Of a stretch of 64,000 nt of DNA, positions 28,692 through 37,131 are shown one piece after another. Position numbers and translations under genes: made by a program. The notes beneath the pieces are model-generated. The model did no database searches. It was not told the DNA's origin and saw only the letters and a list, made by a program, of their open reading frames with translations. The first letter of the stretch is position 1. Each line of letters begins with the position of its first letter. The stretch is from positions 1,612,001 to 1,676,000 of the forward strand of contig NZ_LT900024.1 of the NCBI RefSeq assembly GCF_900182925.1, read 5' to 3'. This DNA comes from Psychrobacter sp. LV10R520-6. GTDB taxonomy: Bacteria; Pseudomonadota; Gammaproteobacteria; Pseudomonadales; Moraxellaceae.

Positions 28692-29189
28692 ATGGCCAAA
28701 CCCACCACTGAAATGCTTGCATTACCCGATTTTCCAGTAACGATGGTACGTGAGTTAGACGGCAATTTCATTCATGATGACATTAGCCTAAAAGAGCTGG
28801 TTCAAAATACGAATAAAGGATTGATTCTATATTTTTATCCAAAAGACAATACTCCCGGCTGCACCACCCAAGCTACCGACTTTACCGCCAATATTAATGC
28901 CTTTGACGACTTAGGTTACGATATTATTGGGGTATCACGTGACAGCGTTGAATTGCATGAAAAGTTCATTGCTAAACACGATTTACAAATTCCACTTATC
29001 AGTGATGGCGATAAAAAACTATGCCAGTATTTTGAGGTGATTAAAGAAAAAAATATGTACGGCAAGACGACTATTGGACTGGTACGCTCAGCATTTATCT
29101 TTGATAAAGACGGTACGCTTACCCATGCGCAGCGTAATTTGCGCGCCAAAGATTATGCTGAACGCCTGCTGGCTATTCTAGCGCCTTAG
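28692..29189 (+). CDS. bcp: Peroxiredoxin, BCP/PrxQ type
   Basis: Thiol peroxidase of 165 residues. The fold starts LILYFYPKDNTPGCTTQA, with the peroxidatic cysteine at Cys57. In E. coli Bcp a resolving cysteine lies five residues later; here that position is Thr62, so this is a 1-Cys member or uses a different partner. The only other cysteine is near residue 109 (KKLCQYF). The conserved RSAFIFDKDG segment and Arg complete the active-site region. AAGGA precedes the ATG. The insertion sequence lies immediately downstream. Confidence 0.9.
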   Translation: MAKPTTEMLALPDFPVTMVRELDGNFIHDDISLKELVQNTNKGLILYFYPKDNTPGCTTQATDFTANINAFDDLGYDIIGVSRDSVELHEKFIAKHDLQIPLISDGDKKLCQYFEVIKEKNMYGKTTIGLVRSAFIFDKDGTLTHAQRNLRAKDYAERLLAILAP

Positions 29190-29277
29190 TAATTCTTAAT
29201 AACCCTTAATAATAACAGCCCACCCCACTCTCAACTATCATAATTTTTGGCGTAGATACCATCTTGCCAAATCATAA

Positions 29278-30270
29278 TCAAGCAGCAGTTTTGGCTATTT
29301 GAGGCTGATAAGGCATCTGGTGTTTTAACACACCAAAGCAGATATGGACAAGTTTTCGCATGGCAGCACAAATGGCTTGCATCTTACACTTACCATTAGC
29401 TAAGAGGCGCTCATATTGAGCTTTTATATCAGGATTCCATCTGGTTGAGACTACTGCTGCCATGTACAACTTAGCTCTAATAGCACTAGAACCATTTTTA
29501 GCCAAGCGGGTTTTACCTCTAAACTGACCGGACTGCACTTGCTTGGGTATCAGTCCTAAGAATGCTGCCGCTTGCGAGGCTTTAGTAAAGCTTTTATTGT
29601 GCATTAAGGACAGCATCTGTCTTGAGGTGGCAGGACCAACGCCTTTAATTGTCTGAAGCAGTACTTGGTCTTGTTTAAGGTTAGGATGATCCTCTATATG
29701 AGTATCAATGTCATCGTTGAGATTAGCTATAGCCTCTTTTAGGGCACTAATCATCTGTTCAATAGAGGTTTTAACGATAACAGCAGTATCCGTGGCATCC
29801 GCTTTCTCTTGACGGTTCTGCTCACGCATTAGGTCTTGTTGCAAAGCATCTAGGCGAGATAGCAGGGACTTTAAATGACGGGCTTCAGCCGGCGGCGGTG
29901 TCCATAGATTAGGTTTGGCACTATGGGCGTAACGCGCTAGTAGAATACTGTCTTGTTTGTCTGTTTTATGACGAGAGCCTAAGCTATCCGCATAGCTTCT
30001 GACAAAGGCAGGATTAACGATACTAACGGATAGCCCTTGGTCATACAGGTAGTAGGCGATGTTCTCATGATAGACGCCAGTGGCCTCTAAGATGATATGA
30101 ATGTCGCTCAAATCTTCAGTCACGTTGGATTTGAGCCAGTCAATCAACTTTAAGAAGTCGGTACTGTCGTTCTTAAAGACTTTGGTTTTAACTTTAGGTT
30201 TTTCGATATCTTTAAGCCAAGCAAGATCAAGTTTGGCTTTGCTGATGTCTATTCCAATATACTGTGTCAT
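29278..30270 (-). CDS. IS110-family transposase (DEDD recombinase)
   Basis: Intact 330-residue transposase. The N-terminal RuvC-like DEDD domain starts YIGIDISKAKLDLAW with Asp8, continues LEATGVYHENIAYYL with Glu62, and has HKTDKQDSILLARY with Asp104 and Asp107. The C-terminal Tnp_20 domain has IKGVGPATSRQMLSLM and a Ser candidate nucleophile at Ser247 in QSGQFRGKTRLAKNG. GGGAAG lies before the ATG. There is no frameshift or stop, so the element may be active. IS110 recombinases are now known to be guided by a bridge RNA encoded in the element. Confidence 0.94.
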   Translation of the reverse strand: MTQYIGIDISKAKLDLAWLKDIEKPKVKTKVFKNDSTDFLKLIDWLKSNVTEDLSDIHIILEATGVYHENIAYYLYDQGLSVSIVNPAFVRSYADSLGSRHKTDKQDSILLARYAHSAKPNLWTPPPAEARHLKSLLSRLDALQQDLMREQNRQEKADATDTAVIVKTSIEQMISALKEAIANLNDDIDTHIEDHPNLKQDQVLLQTIKGVGPATSRQMLSLMHNKSFTKASQAAAFLGLIPKQVQSGQFRGKTRLAKNGSSAIRAKLYMAAVVSTRWNPDIKAQYERLLANGKCKMQAICAAMRKLVHICFGVLKHQMPYQPQIAKTAA

Positions 30271-30420
30271 CTTATTATCTTCCCTTGTTCATTCAGTGTC
30301 ACTTATACTAAGGCACTTGGATACCATTCAGATTGTGAAGATGAAAGGATGAGCATTGGGCGTAATCTACGTTACAGTGTCTAAGCACTAAGGCTGTGGT
30401 CACGCTCACAATGCTCGTGA
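29278..30420 (-). mobile_element. IS110-family insertion sequence (ends approximate)
   Basis: The element comprises an intact IS110 transposase and a structured non-coding stretch of roughly 150-200 bases on its 5' side. IS110 elements lack ordinary terminal inverted repeats and make no classical target duplication, so ends cannot be fixed by eye. The short distance from the stop codon to chromosomal sequence and the long 5' non-coding region fit the IS110 subgroup rather than IS1111. The outer limits given are the transposase stop and the end of the innermost paired structure. Confidence 0.75.
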
Positions 30421-30470
30421 GTAGATGATAAAGTATATCAAGATTTGATTAAATTTAGCATCTAGTCAAG
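30271..30470 (-). ncRNA. Candidate IS110 bridge RNA region
   Basis: The stretch upstream of the transposase is non-coding but structured. GAGCATTG (30351-30358) pairs with CAATGCTC (30409-30416) and encloses smaller hairpins including AGTG-loop-CACT at about 30376-30389. Bridge RNAs of IS110-subgroup elements are transcribed from this position in the transposase direction and carry two guide loops. Exact ends and loops cannot be set without covariance or RNA data. Confidence 0.45.
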
Positions 30471-30473
30471 ATA

Positions 30474-30543
30474 CAAGGCTGTGGCTTTAGCCCAGCGTTT
30501 TTGGCAAATGGTTACGATTGACTGGGCTAAAAGCGCCAGCCTA
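30474..30543. repeat. REP-like imperfect palindrome beside the IS
   Basis: AAGGCTGTGGCTTTAGCCCAG and CTGGGCTAAAAGCGCCAGCC are near-perfect complements flanking a ~27-base AT-rich centre, the look of a repetitive extragenic palindrome. The first 10 bases (AAGGCTGTGG, 30475-30484) recur as a direct repeat at 30390-30399, close to the IS edge. Many IS110 elements target REP sequences. Confidence 0.55.
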
Positions 30544-30792
30544 CGATAGCCCCTATTAAGTTGAGAGTCGCGTAACAGCCCCATAATAATCAGCCGTAGC
30601 ATTGTTCTGATACAGCATTGTTTTAATATCAATTATCGATTTTCGGCAAAGTTACGGTTACACATTTTTGCAACAGCTTGCTACGCTTATCCTGCTGCGC
30701 ACTTTGCAGAGATACTTTACTATCAGAGCCTATTACTAAAGTTACTGTCTATTAGGACATAAAATATCAATAACTCAATAATTGGGGATAAT

Positions 30793-32271
30793 ATGACTGA
30801 ACAATCTGATAGCACGTCTAACAAGGTCACCCGTACAATAGATGTAGCAGTGATCGGTGCCGGCACGGCCGGACAAAACGCCTTTGGTCAAGCCAGTAAA
30901 ACCACTAAAAATATCGTTATAATTAATGATGGTTTTTGGACGACTGTTTGTGCCACTGTTGGCTGTATGCCCAGTAAACTACTGATTGCTGCTGCGGGTC
31001 GTGCTCATGAAGCCAAGTACTCTGATCAGTTTGGTATCCATGCTGATGTAAAAATAGACGGCAAGCAAGTCATGGCACGGGTACAAGCTGAGCGCAACCA
31101 TTTTGCCAATAGCGTCAAAAAGCAAGTCGAAGGCTGGCCTGCGGATAAAAGAATATCGGGTCGCGCCCATATCAATAAAGACGGTCTGATTGAAATTAAT
31201 GATGAGCTCATTAAAGCTGATAAAATTATCGTTGCCACTGGTAGCTCGCCGTTTATTCCGGATGGCTGGACTGATAAATTAGGCGATAAGCTGCTAACGT
31301 CGGATATCGTTTTTGAATTATCGGACTTACCCGTATCAATGGCAGTTATTGGCGCAGGCTCTGTAGGCTTGGAATTGGCACAGGCATTCACCCGTTTAGG
31401 CGTGTCAGTAACTTTATTTAACCGTGCTAATCGTGTTGCTGGCTTACAAGATGAAGATATCAATAAAAAAGCGATTGAGTGTTTAGGCAGTGACCTGACC
31501 ATGCACTTAAATAGTGAAGTCGAGGATGTTGGCACTCAAGCTGATGAGGACAAAAATCTAGCAGCCTTTGTTAAGTATAAAGACAAAAATGGTAAAGAAG
31601 GCCAGTGGCAAGGCGAGTATGTCTTGGTAGCTACTGGACGCCGAAACAATATTGAACAGCTAGGAATTGAAAATCTAGGCGTTGAGCTGGATGATAAAAA
31701 TCGTCCGAAGCACTTAGACAAAAATACCGGTCAGATTGGCGATCTTAAGGTTTATATTGTCGGTGATGCCAATGCTAATATTCCGTTATTACACGTTGCC
31801 AGTGATGAAGGCTTTAGCGCCGGCAGCTCAGTCTGCAAAGACAACAGGGACGCTTACGTGCATGCCCCTGCTATTCCTTTATCTATCGTGTTCTGTGAGC
31901 CGCAAATTGCGAATGTTGGTATGTCGCTATCCGAAGTTAAAGAGTCAGGGCTGGAGTATGTGATCGGTTCCGTCAGCTTTGATAACCAAGGGCGCAGCCG
32001 TGTTATGGGTGTCAATTGTGGCCTGCTGCATATCTATGGCTGTAAAAAAACGGATAAAATATTAGGGGCTAGCATGGTAGGACCTGATGCAGAATATATT
32101 GCCCATATTTTAGCAGTCGCCATTACCAATGATATATGCATTAAAGCCCTGCTCGATACGCCGTTTTATCATCCGACTATATTAGAAGGTCTACGTACCG
32201 CGCTGCGCGATGTGCAAGATAAAATGGCCATTCCTTACCAATCTTATGACACCCAGCAAGATGGCTTTTAG
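30793..32271 (+). CDS. Dihydrolipoyl dehydrogenase-like FAD oxidoreductase
   Basis: Class I pyridine nucleotide-disulfide oxidoreductase of 492 residues. FAD binds at IGAGTAG (21-27), the redox disulfide is Cys53/Cys58 in CATVGCMPSK, NAD(P) binds around VIGAGSVGLELA, a second FAD segment is VYIVGDANANIP, and the C-terminal dimer supplies His460 and Glu465 in HPTILE. Canonical Lpd has CLNVGCIPSK; the CATVGCMPSK version and absence of pyruvate or 2-oxoglutarate dehydrogenase genes nearby suggest a stand-alone role, possibly with a different disulfide substrate. GGGGA lies 6 bases before the ATG. Confidence 0.82.
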   Translation: MTEQSDSTSNKVTRTIDVAVIGAGTAGQNAFGQASKTTKNIVIINDGFWTTVCATVGCMPSKLLIAAAGRAHEAKYSDQFGIHADVKIDGKQVMARVQAERNHFANSVKKQVEGWPADKRISGRAHINKDGLIEINDELIKADKIIVATGSSPFIPDGWTDKLGDKLLTSDIVFELSDLPVSMAVIGAGSVGLELAQAFTRLGVSVTLFNRANRVAGLQDEDINKKAIECLGSDLTMHLNSEVEDVGTQADEDKNLAAFVKYKDKNGKEGQWQGEYVLVATGRRNNIEQLGIENLGVELDDKNRPKHLDKNTGQIGDLKVYIVGDANANIPLLHVASDEGFSAGSSVCKDNRDAYVHAPAIPLSIVFCEPQIANVGMSLSEVKESGLEYVIGSVSFDNQGRSRVMGVNCGLLHIYGCKKTDKILGASMVGPDAEYIAHILAVAITNDICIKALLDTPFYHPTILEGLRTALRDVQDKMAIPYQSYDTQQDGF

Positions 32272-32331
32272 TCTCGCACTCAGCTACACTTTTAAAGCAC
32301 TACAAATACTAAAACTCCCCTGGATGAGATA

Positions 32332-33540
32332 ATGGCAATTGCTGGTATTACTGATTTTTTTCAAGAGATTATTCGTGATTTACATACCAGTCTTTATCTT
32401 GCGATTGGGGGTTCATTAGAAGAAGACTCGCGTGATTGGACATCTCGAGCAGTAGAATGGGTCAGCACGAGTATTAAAATCCTTATACTGCTTGCGGTGT
32501 TAGGGTTTTTTTATTGGCTGGCAACTTATATTATCAACCATAATAAAGCGCGTTTTCGCCTGAATGAGCGACGGGCGAAAATTGTACGTTCAATCCTGCG
32601 TTATATGTGGATTGTCGCCAGCTTAATTGCAATAATGAGCCAGTTTAATTTTGAGCCCAGTACCGTTAAAGCTACGGCTAAAGCCAGTATTTGGGCAGGC
32701 ATTTATTATGTACTGTGGGCGTCATCGGGACATATCATCCATAAGGTCCTCCAGCATTACGGTCTTAACGCCTCTATTGAGCAGCTACTCAAAAATATCT
32801 TCTCGGTACTGGTTTTGGTGTTTGGACTTGCCAGCGTCATGGCGCAGTTTGGCTTTGATATTGTCTCCTTAGTGGCAGGTTTGGGTATTGCCGGCTTGGC
32901 AGTAGGTTTCGCGGCTCAATCAACACTGGCTAACTTTATCGCTGGTATTACTATTCTAATTGAGCAGTCCTTTGAGGTTGGTGACTGGATTAACATTAAC
33001 GATAAAGAAGGCCGCGTGGTGCTCATCTCACTGCGTACTACCCATATCTTGACTCGTGACAATATTACAGTAATTTTTCCTAACTCTAATGTTGCTTCCA
33101 CCGAGGTAACTAACCTGACTTCCAAAAACTTTATCCGCTTTGATATACGCATGCGCATCGCCTTTGAAGATGATATTGCTAACGCACGAGAGGTGATATT
33201 ACAGGTACTCACTGATAGTGAAACCGTATTGAGACGCCCTGAATCCTCAGCGACAGTAGCGGAAATTGGTGAATATGGTATTTTCTTTATCGTACGCTTT
33301 TGGGTAAAGCCAGCTTCCGTTGCTCGGATGCCCAAGATAAAAGAAGGCTTACAGGAGGATATTAAACGCGCCTTTGATGCCGCTAATATATCTACCCCCT
33401 ACCCACATATGCGCTTGCTGATGCCGAAAGACGTCGATTATCCTATTGCCACTAAGCCATTTGCGACCACTACTCAGTTGGTAAAAGCAGATAATCCATC
33501 AAATATCTCGTTGACTAAAGACCCAAAGTCACGGTTATAG
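32332..33540 (+). CDS. MscS-family mechanosensitive channel
   Basis: Small-conductance mechanosensitive channel type protein of 402 residues that opens on membrane tension to release solutes. Four or so N-terminal transmembrane segments precede the pore-lining helix, AGLGIAGLAVGFAAQSTLAN, followed by FIAGITILIEQSFEVGDWI, the hallmark of the MscS beta domain entrance. The cytoplasmic cage domain extends to about 370, then a polar tail. The gene starts 60 bases after the Lpd-like gene and has GGATGAG before its ATG, so the two could share a transcript. Confidence 0.9.
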   Translation: MAIAGITDFFQEIIRDLHTSLYLAIGGSLEEDSRDWTSRAVEWVSTSIKILILLAVLGFFYWLATYIINHNKARFRLNERRAKIVRSILRYMWIVASLIAIMSQFNFEPSTVKATAKASIWAGIYYVLWASSGHIIHKVLQHYGLNASIEQLLKNIFSVLVLVFGLASVMAQFGFDIVSLVAGLGIAGLAVGFAAQSTLANFIAGITILIEQSFEVGDWININDKEGRVVLISLRTTHILTRDNITVIFPNSNVASTEVTNLTSKNFIRFDIRMRIAFEDDIANAREVILQVLTDSETVLRRPESSATVAEIGEYGIFFIVRFWVKPASVARMPKIKEGLQEDIKRAFDAANISTPYPHMRLLMPKDVDYPIATKPFATTTQLVKADNPSNISLTKDPKSRL

Positions 33541-33550
33541 TGTGACTTTG
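33524..33550 (+). terminator. Hairpin at the mscS-like stop codon
   Basis: CAAAGTCAC and GTGACTTTG form a perfect 9-bp stem whose loop contains the TAG stop. There is no immediate T-run, so it may affect mRNA stability rather than termination. Confidence 0.35.
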
Positions 33551-33820
33551 AATCTTTAGCCTTTTATAAATCGATTATTAGCTCATTAATTCGCCAATGC
33601 TTATCACCTTTTTCCTAGGGTTGTTTTGCTATTATTTTTAAAAACCTATCTGAGTACACTCCAATTATCTCTCACACTCTAAGCGCAAGTGCGCTCAACA
33701 ATAGGCTCTTAAATTATGGTAAAATTACCGGTTGAACACCTTGTTTCATTATTCGCGCAATCCATTTAGCACACTTAGTTTACATACATTTAGTTTACAC
33801 AATAGCCCATAGGTATCCGT

Positions 33821-36121
33821 ATGACCGAACAAACCTCACCTGCATCTTCATTAGCATTGTCGCTCGACCTTATTATCACCTGCGCCGATGGGCTTGAGGC
33901 ACCGCTACAGACTGAGCTGACCAGCTTCGGTATTGCCAGCGAGATTAAAAGCACGGGGCGCCTTACCGTCACCGGAACGCTGCGGGACTTATACACGATT
34001 TGTCTTTGGTCGCGGGTGGCCTCGCGGGTACTAATGCTAATTAAACGTAAAAACATCAATGCCGAGTATGATGTGGCAGAGCAGCTGTATGGCTTGGCAA
34101 AATCGGTCAATTGGACTGAGCAATTCAGCTTAGAGCAGACCTTTGCTATTCGTCTGTCTGTTGATAAGCGCGTTGCCGTCAGTCAGCAATTTGCCATGCT
34201 ACGTATCAAAGATGCCATTGCCGATACCTTTAATGAAGTTCATGACAGTCGTCCTAATGTAGACAGTAAAAATCCAGATTTCGCTATTTTTGCAACCGTG
34301 AATGACAAGCAAGCTGAGCTGTATTTGGATTTATCCGGTACCAGTTTGCATCGCCGTGGGTATCGCGTAGCAATGACCGATGCGCCGCTCAAAGAAAACT
34401 TAGCGGCAGCCCTGCTCTATAGCGCCGGTTGGCACCAGAAAAATGAAGCAGGCAATACCCCTTTCTACAATGCTCTAGTCGATCCAATGTGCGGCTCAGG
34501 GACCTTCATTATCGAAGCGTTACTAATGCATTGTGATTATGCGGTGGGCATTGATAAAGCGGCCAATCAATTTGGCTTCTATCAATGGCAACATCATGAT
34601 GTCGAACTGTGGCTGGCGATGGTTGATGAGGCACAGACACGTTTTCGAGAGAGCTTAGCGATTGCCTGTGAGCAACCGGACACGCTACCGCTTATCTTAG
34701 GTTTTGATGCCGATAGTGGTGCGATTGTCGCAACGGAAAAGAACTTGATTGCCGCCGGTCTGCACGACTTGCTACCACTTATAGATCTGGAAACCCGAGC
34801 ACTCGACCAACTCAGTAACACGCTACGTCCGATGGTCAATGACGGTAGATTGAGTAACCCACTAATCATCACCAATCCACCTTATGGTGAGCGTTTGGGT
34901 GATGAAGAGATGATTAAACCGCTTTATCAAGCGATAGGTCTTATTCTACAAGACAGCTTTGCCGGTAGCGGTATTGACCCTATGCTGGGCATCCTTGCCG
35001 CCAATGTTGAGCAAGTCGATATCTTGCCGATCAAAGACCCAAAAACCTTGCGTTGTCATAATGGTGCGATTACTGTTTATTTCCGCCACGGTCATTTGAT
35101 TGCTGGGCAAGTAGGACATTTAATGAGTCGCTTTGAAAAGCGTGAGATTGAGTCTGAAGAAGGTCAGGACTTTATCAATCGCTTGCAAAAGAATCTGGCT
35201 CGCCTCAAAAAACAAGCCACTAAAGAAAATGTCAGTAATCTACGGGTTTATAACGCCGATTTGCCCGATTTTAAAGTCGCTATCGACTTATATGGCGACT
35301 ATGTGCATGTGCAAGAATATGCGCCGCCCAAAACTATTCCACCTGAGACCGCTAGAAAACGCTTTAATTTAGCCTTGATGGGTATCCGCGAAGTCTTCGG
35401 TATTAACCGTGAACAAATCTTTATCAAAACTCGAGCACGCCAGTCTGGCAACGATCAATATAGCAAGCAAGGTCAAACAGAAAAACGGGGTAAATTTTAT
35501 GTCGCCCGTGAAGATGGCGCTTACTTTTACGTCAACTTTACCGATTATCTCGATACCGGTTTATTCATTGATCATCGTAATATGCGCACACGTATTAAAG
35601 CGAATAGCCGCGGTAAAGCGGTACTGAATTTATTTGCTTATACTTGTACCGCTAGTGTACATGCAGCTTTAGCAGGCGCAAAAAATGTGACCAGTGTTGA
35701 TTTATCGCAGAATTATCTAGACTGGGGCAAACAGAACTTTGTGCTCAATGGTCTGGATGTCAGCCGCCGTAAGTATGAATTTGTGGCCGCTGATATCTTT
35801 GAATGGATTAAAGACAATACTGAGCAATACGATATTATCTTTATTGATCCACCGACCTTTTCGAACTCGAAAAAATTTCAAGGTACCTTTGATGTTCAGC
35901 GTGACCATGCGGCGTTAATCAATCGCGCTATGAACCGCTTGACGGCTGGCGGGGTACTGTATTTTTCGAATAACTTTACTCGTTTTGAGCTTGATGAGCA
36001 GCTGGCCGAACGTTATGACATTATTGACATTACTCCACAAACCATTGGCTTTGATTTTAATGTCAAAAAACCCATTCATCAAAGTTTTGAGATTCGTCAC
36101 AGTCAGGGTGCTCTATACTAG
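33821..36121 (+). CDS. rlmKL: Bifunctional 23S rRNA methyltransferase RlmKL
   Basis: Fused enzyme that methylates G2445 (N2) and G2069 (N7) of 23S rRNA. An N-terminal THUMP domain (about 50-170) leads to the RlmL methyltransferase with SAM motif DPMCGSGTF (221-229) and catalytic TNPPYGERLG (351-360). The C-terminal RlmK domain has the SAM-binding VLNLFAYTCTASVHAA (about 605) and IDPPTFSNSKKF (about 675). The 766-residue length is slightly above the E. coli protein. Both active sites look intact. Upstream spacing (280 bases) suggests an independent promoter. Confidence 0.95.
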   Translation: MTEQTSPASSLALSLDLIITCADGLEAPLQTELTSFGIASEIKSTGRLTVTGTLRDLYTICLWSRVASRVLMLIKRKNINAEYDVAEQLYGLAKSVNWTEQFSLEQTFAIRLSVDKRVAVSQQFAMLRIKDAIADTFNEVHDSRPNVDSKNPDFAIFATVNDKQAELYLDLSGTSLHRRGYRVAMTDAPLKENLAAALLYSAGWHQKNEAGNTPFYNALVDPMCGSGTFIIEALLMHCDYAVGIDKAANQFGFYQWQHHDVELWLAMVDEAQTRFRESLAIACEQPDTLPLILGFDADSGAIVATEKNLIAAGLHDLLPLIDLETRALDQLSNTLRPMVNDGRLSNPLIITNPPYGERLGDEEMIKPLYQAIGLILQDSFAGSGIDPMLGILAANVEQVDILPIKDPKTLRCHNGAITVYFRHGHLIAGQVGHLMSRFEKREIESEEGQDFINRLQKNLARLKKQATKENVSNLRVYNADLPDFKVAIDLYGDYVHVQEYAPPKTIPPETARKRFNLALMGIREVFGINREQIFIKTRARQSGNDQYSKQGQTEKRGKFYVAREDGAYFYVNFTDYLDTGLFIDHRNMRTRIKANSRGKAVLNLFAYTCTASVHAALAGAKNVTSVDLSQNYLDWGKQNFVLNGLDVSRRKYEFVAADIFEWIKDNTEQYDIIFIDPPTFSNSKKFQGTFDVQRDHAALINRAMNRLTAGGVLYFSNNFTRFELDEQLAERYDIIDITPQTIGFDFNVKKPIHQSFEIRHSQGALY

Positions 36122-36136
36122 AAGTAATAATAACCG

Positions 36137-36172
36137 TGATTCCGTTCCTCACAATTGAACGGAATCATTATT
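36137..36172 (+). terminator. Hairpin after rlmKL
   Basis: TGATTCCGTTC and GAACGGAATCA form a perfect 11-bp stem with a 9-base loop, about 16 bases past the stop; the T-run is weak. A second hairpin with a true T-run follows. Confidence 0.6.
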
Positions 36173-36222
36173 AACGCTCCGTAACAGCCGAGCAAACAGT
36201 TTAGATTTGTATCAAAAAGCAT

Positions 36223-36256
36223 AATGACCTCATCAGCTTTGATTGGGTCATTTTTT
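36223..36256 (+). terminator. Intrinsic terminator upstream of the ter cluster
   Basis: AATGACC and GGTCATT pair around a 16-base loop and are followed by TTTTTT, shielding the ter genes from rlmKL read-through. Confidence 0.65.
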
Positions 36257-36352
36257 GTTGTTATGATAGGGTGTTACTAAGCAATCGTTTTTAATATTAC
36301 GGTTTATTTTATTCTAATAACTTTACCTCACTCTAATAACAAGGACTACCCC

Positions 36353-36928
36353 ATGGCTTTATCTCTTAATAAAGGCGGTAATTTATCGCTAACCAAAACG
36401 GATCCTAACCTAACCAAGCTAGTCATCGGTCTGGGCTGGGATGAGCGCGCGACTTCAGGTGCCGAATTTGATCTTGATGCCAGTATTTTCCTACTAAGCA
36501 CGGCCGGTAAAGTACGCGGCGACCACGATTTTATTTTTTATAATCAGCTTAAATCCGATAACGGTGCCGTTGAGCATACTGGTGACAATCGTACTGGCGA
36601 AGGCGATGGTGACGATGAAGCGGTTAAAGTAAACCTCACTCAAGTCCCTGCTGATGTCGATAAAATCGTCGTAACCGTTACTATCCATGATGCCACTGCC
36701 CGTAGCCAAAACTTCGGTCAAGTTGACAACGCCTTTATCCGTGTTGTAAATGAAGAAACCGGCGCTGAAGTGGTACGTTTTGATTTGGCAGAAGACTATT
36801 CTGTTGAGACCGCAATGGTATTTGGTGAAGTTTATCGCCATAACGCTGAGTGGAAATTCCGTGCAGTGGGCCAAGGCTACTCGGGCGGTCTGCAAGCTAT
36901 GTGTCAGCAATATGGCATTGATATATAA
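36353..36928 (+). CDS. terD: TerD-family calcium-binding stress protein (first copy)
   Basis: A 191-residue TerD domain protein, cytoplasmic or membrane-associated, of the type that binds Ca2+ and confers tellurite, phage and chemical-stress tolerance. It starts [15 protein letters not shown], has FDLDAS (39-44) and the acidic metal loop [13 protein letters not shown] (77-89), [18 protein letters not shown], and the C-terminal [27 protein letters not shown] lies 7 bases upstream of the ATG, and a terminator follows, so it is a single-gene unit at the head of the cluster. It is closely similar to the second copy at 38698. Confidence 0.93.
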   Translation: MALSLNKGGNLSLTKTDPNLTKLVIGLGWDERATSGAEFDLDASIFLLSTAGKVRGDHDFIFYNQLKSDNGAVEHTGDNRTGEGDGDDEAVKVNLTQVPADVDKIVVTVTIHDATARSQNFGQVDNAFIRVVNEETGAEVVRFDLAEDYSVETAMVFGEVYRHNAEWKFRAVGQGYSGGLQAMCQQYGIDI

Positions 36929-37046
36929 GTTGCTCCTTATATTTATATCGCGTCTAAAAAGTAAAGCGTATATAGTTGCAAAATAGTCACAATTTGCTAT
37001 AGCCAAACGACCAATAATGCTTTATGTTTCATTTAAATTTATGCCT

Positions 37047-37075
37047 AAAAAGTGGTTAGCAATAGCCGCTTTTTT
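37047..37075 (+). terminator. Terminator after first terD
   Basis: AAAAAG-TGGTTA and TAGCCGCTTTTTT pair (two G-U) around a GCAA tetraloop with a six-T run. Confidence 0.78.
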
Positions 37076-37131
37076 ATGGTCTATTGTATAGTAGGTCGAC
37101 CTTAGCTTTACGCAACCAGACAGGATATGTC

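Larger units (their letters stand above)
29227..30568. repeat. 10-bp inverted repeats flanking the IS110 region
   Basis: ACTCTCAACT at 29227-29236 and its exact complement AGTTGAGAGT at 30559-30568 lie outside the IS110 gene and its non-coding region, 1.34 kb apart; AACAGCCC also occurs next to both (29214-29221 and about 30573-30580). These may be arms of a chromosomal intergenic repeat split by insertion, or part of a larger composite. Confidence 0.4.
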
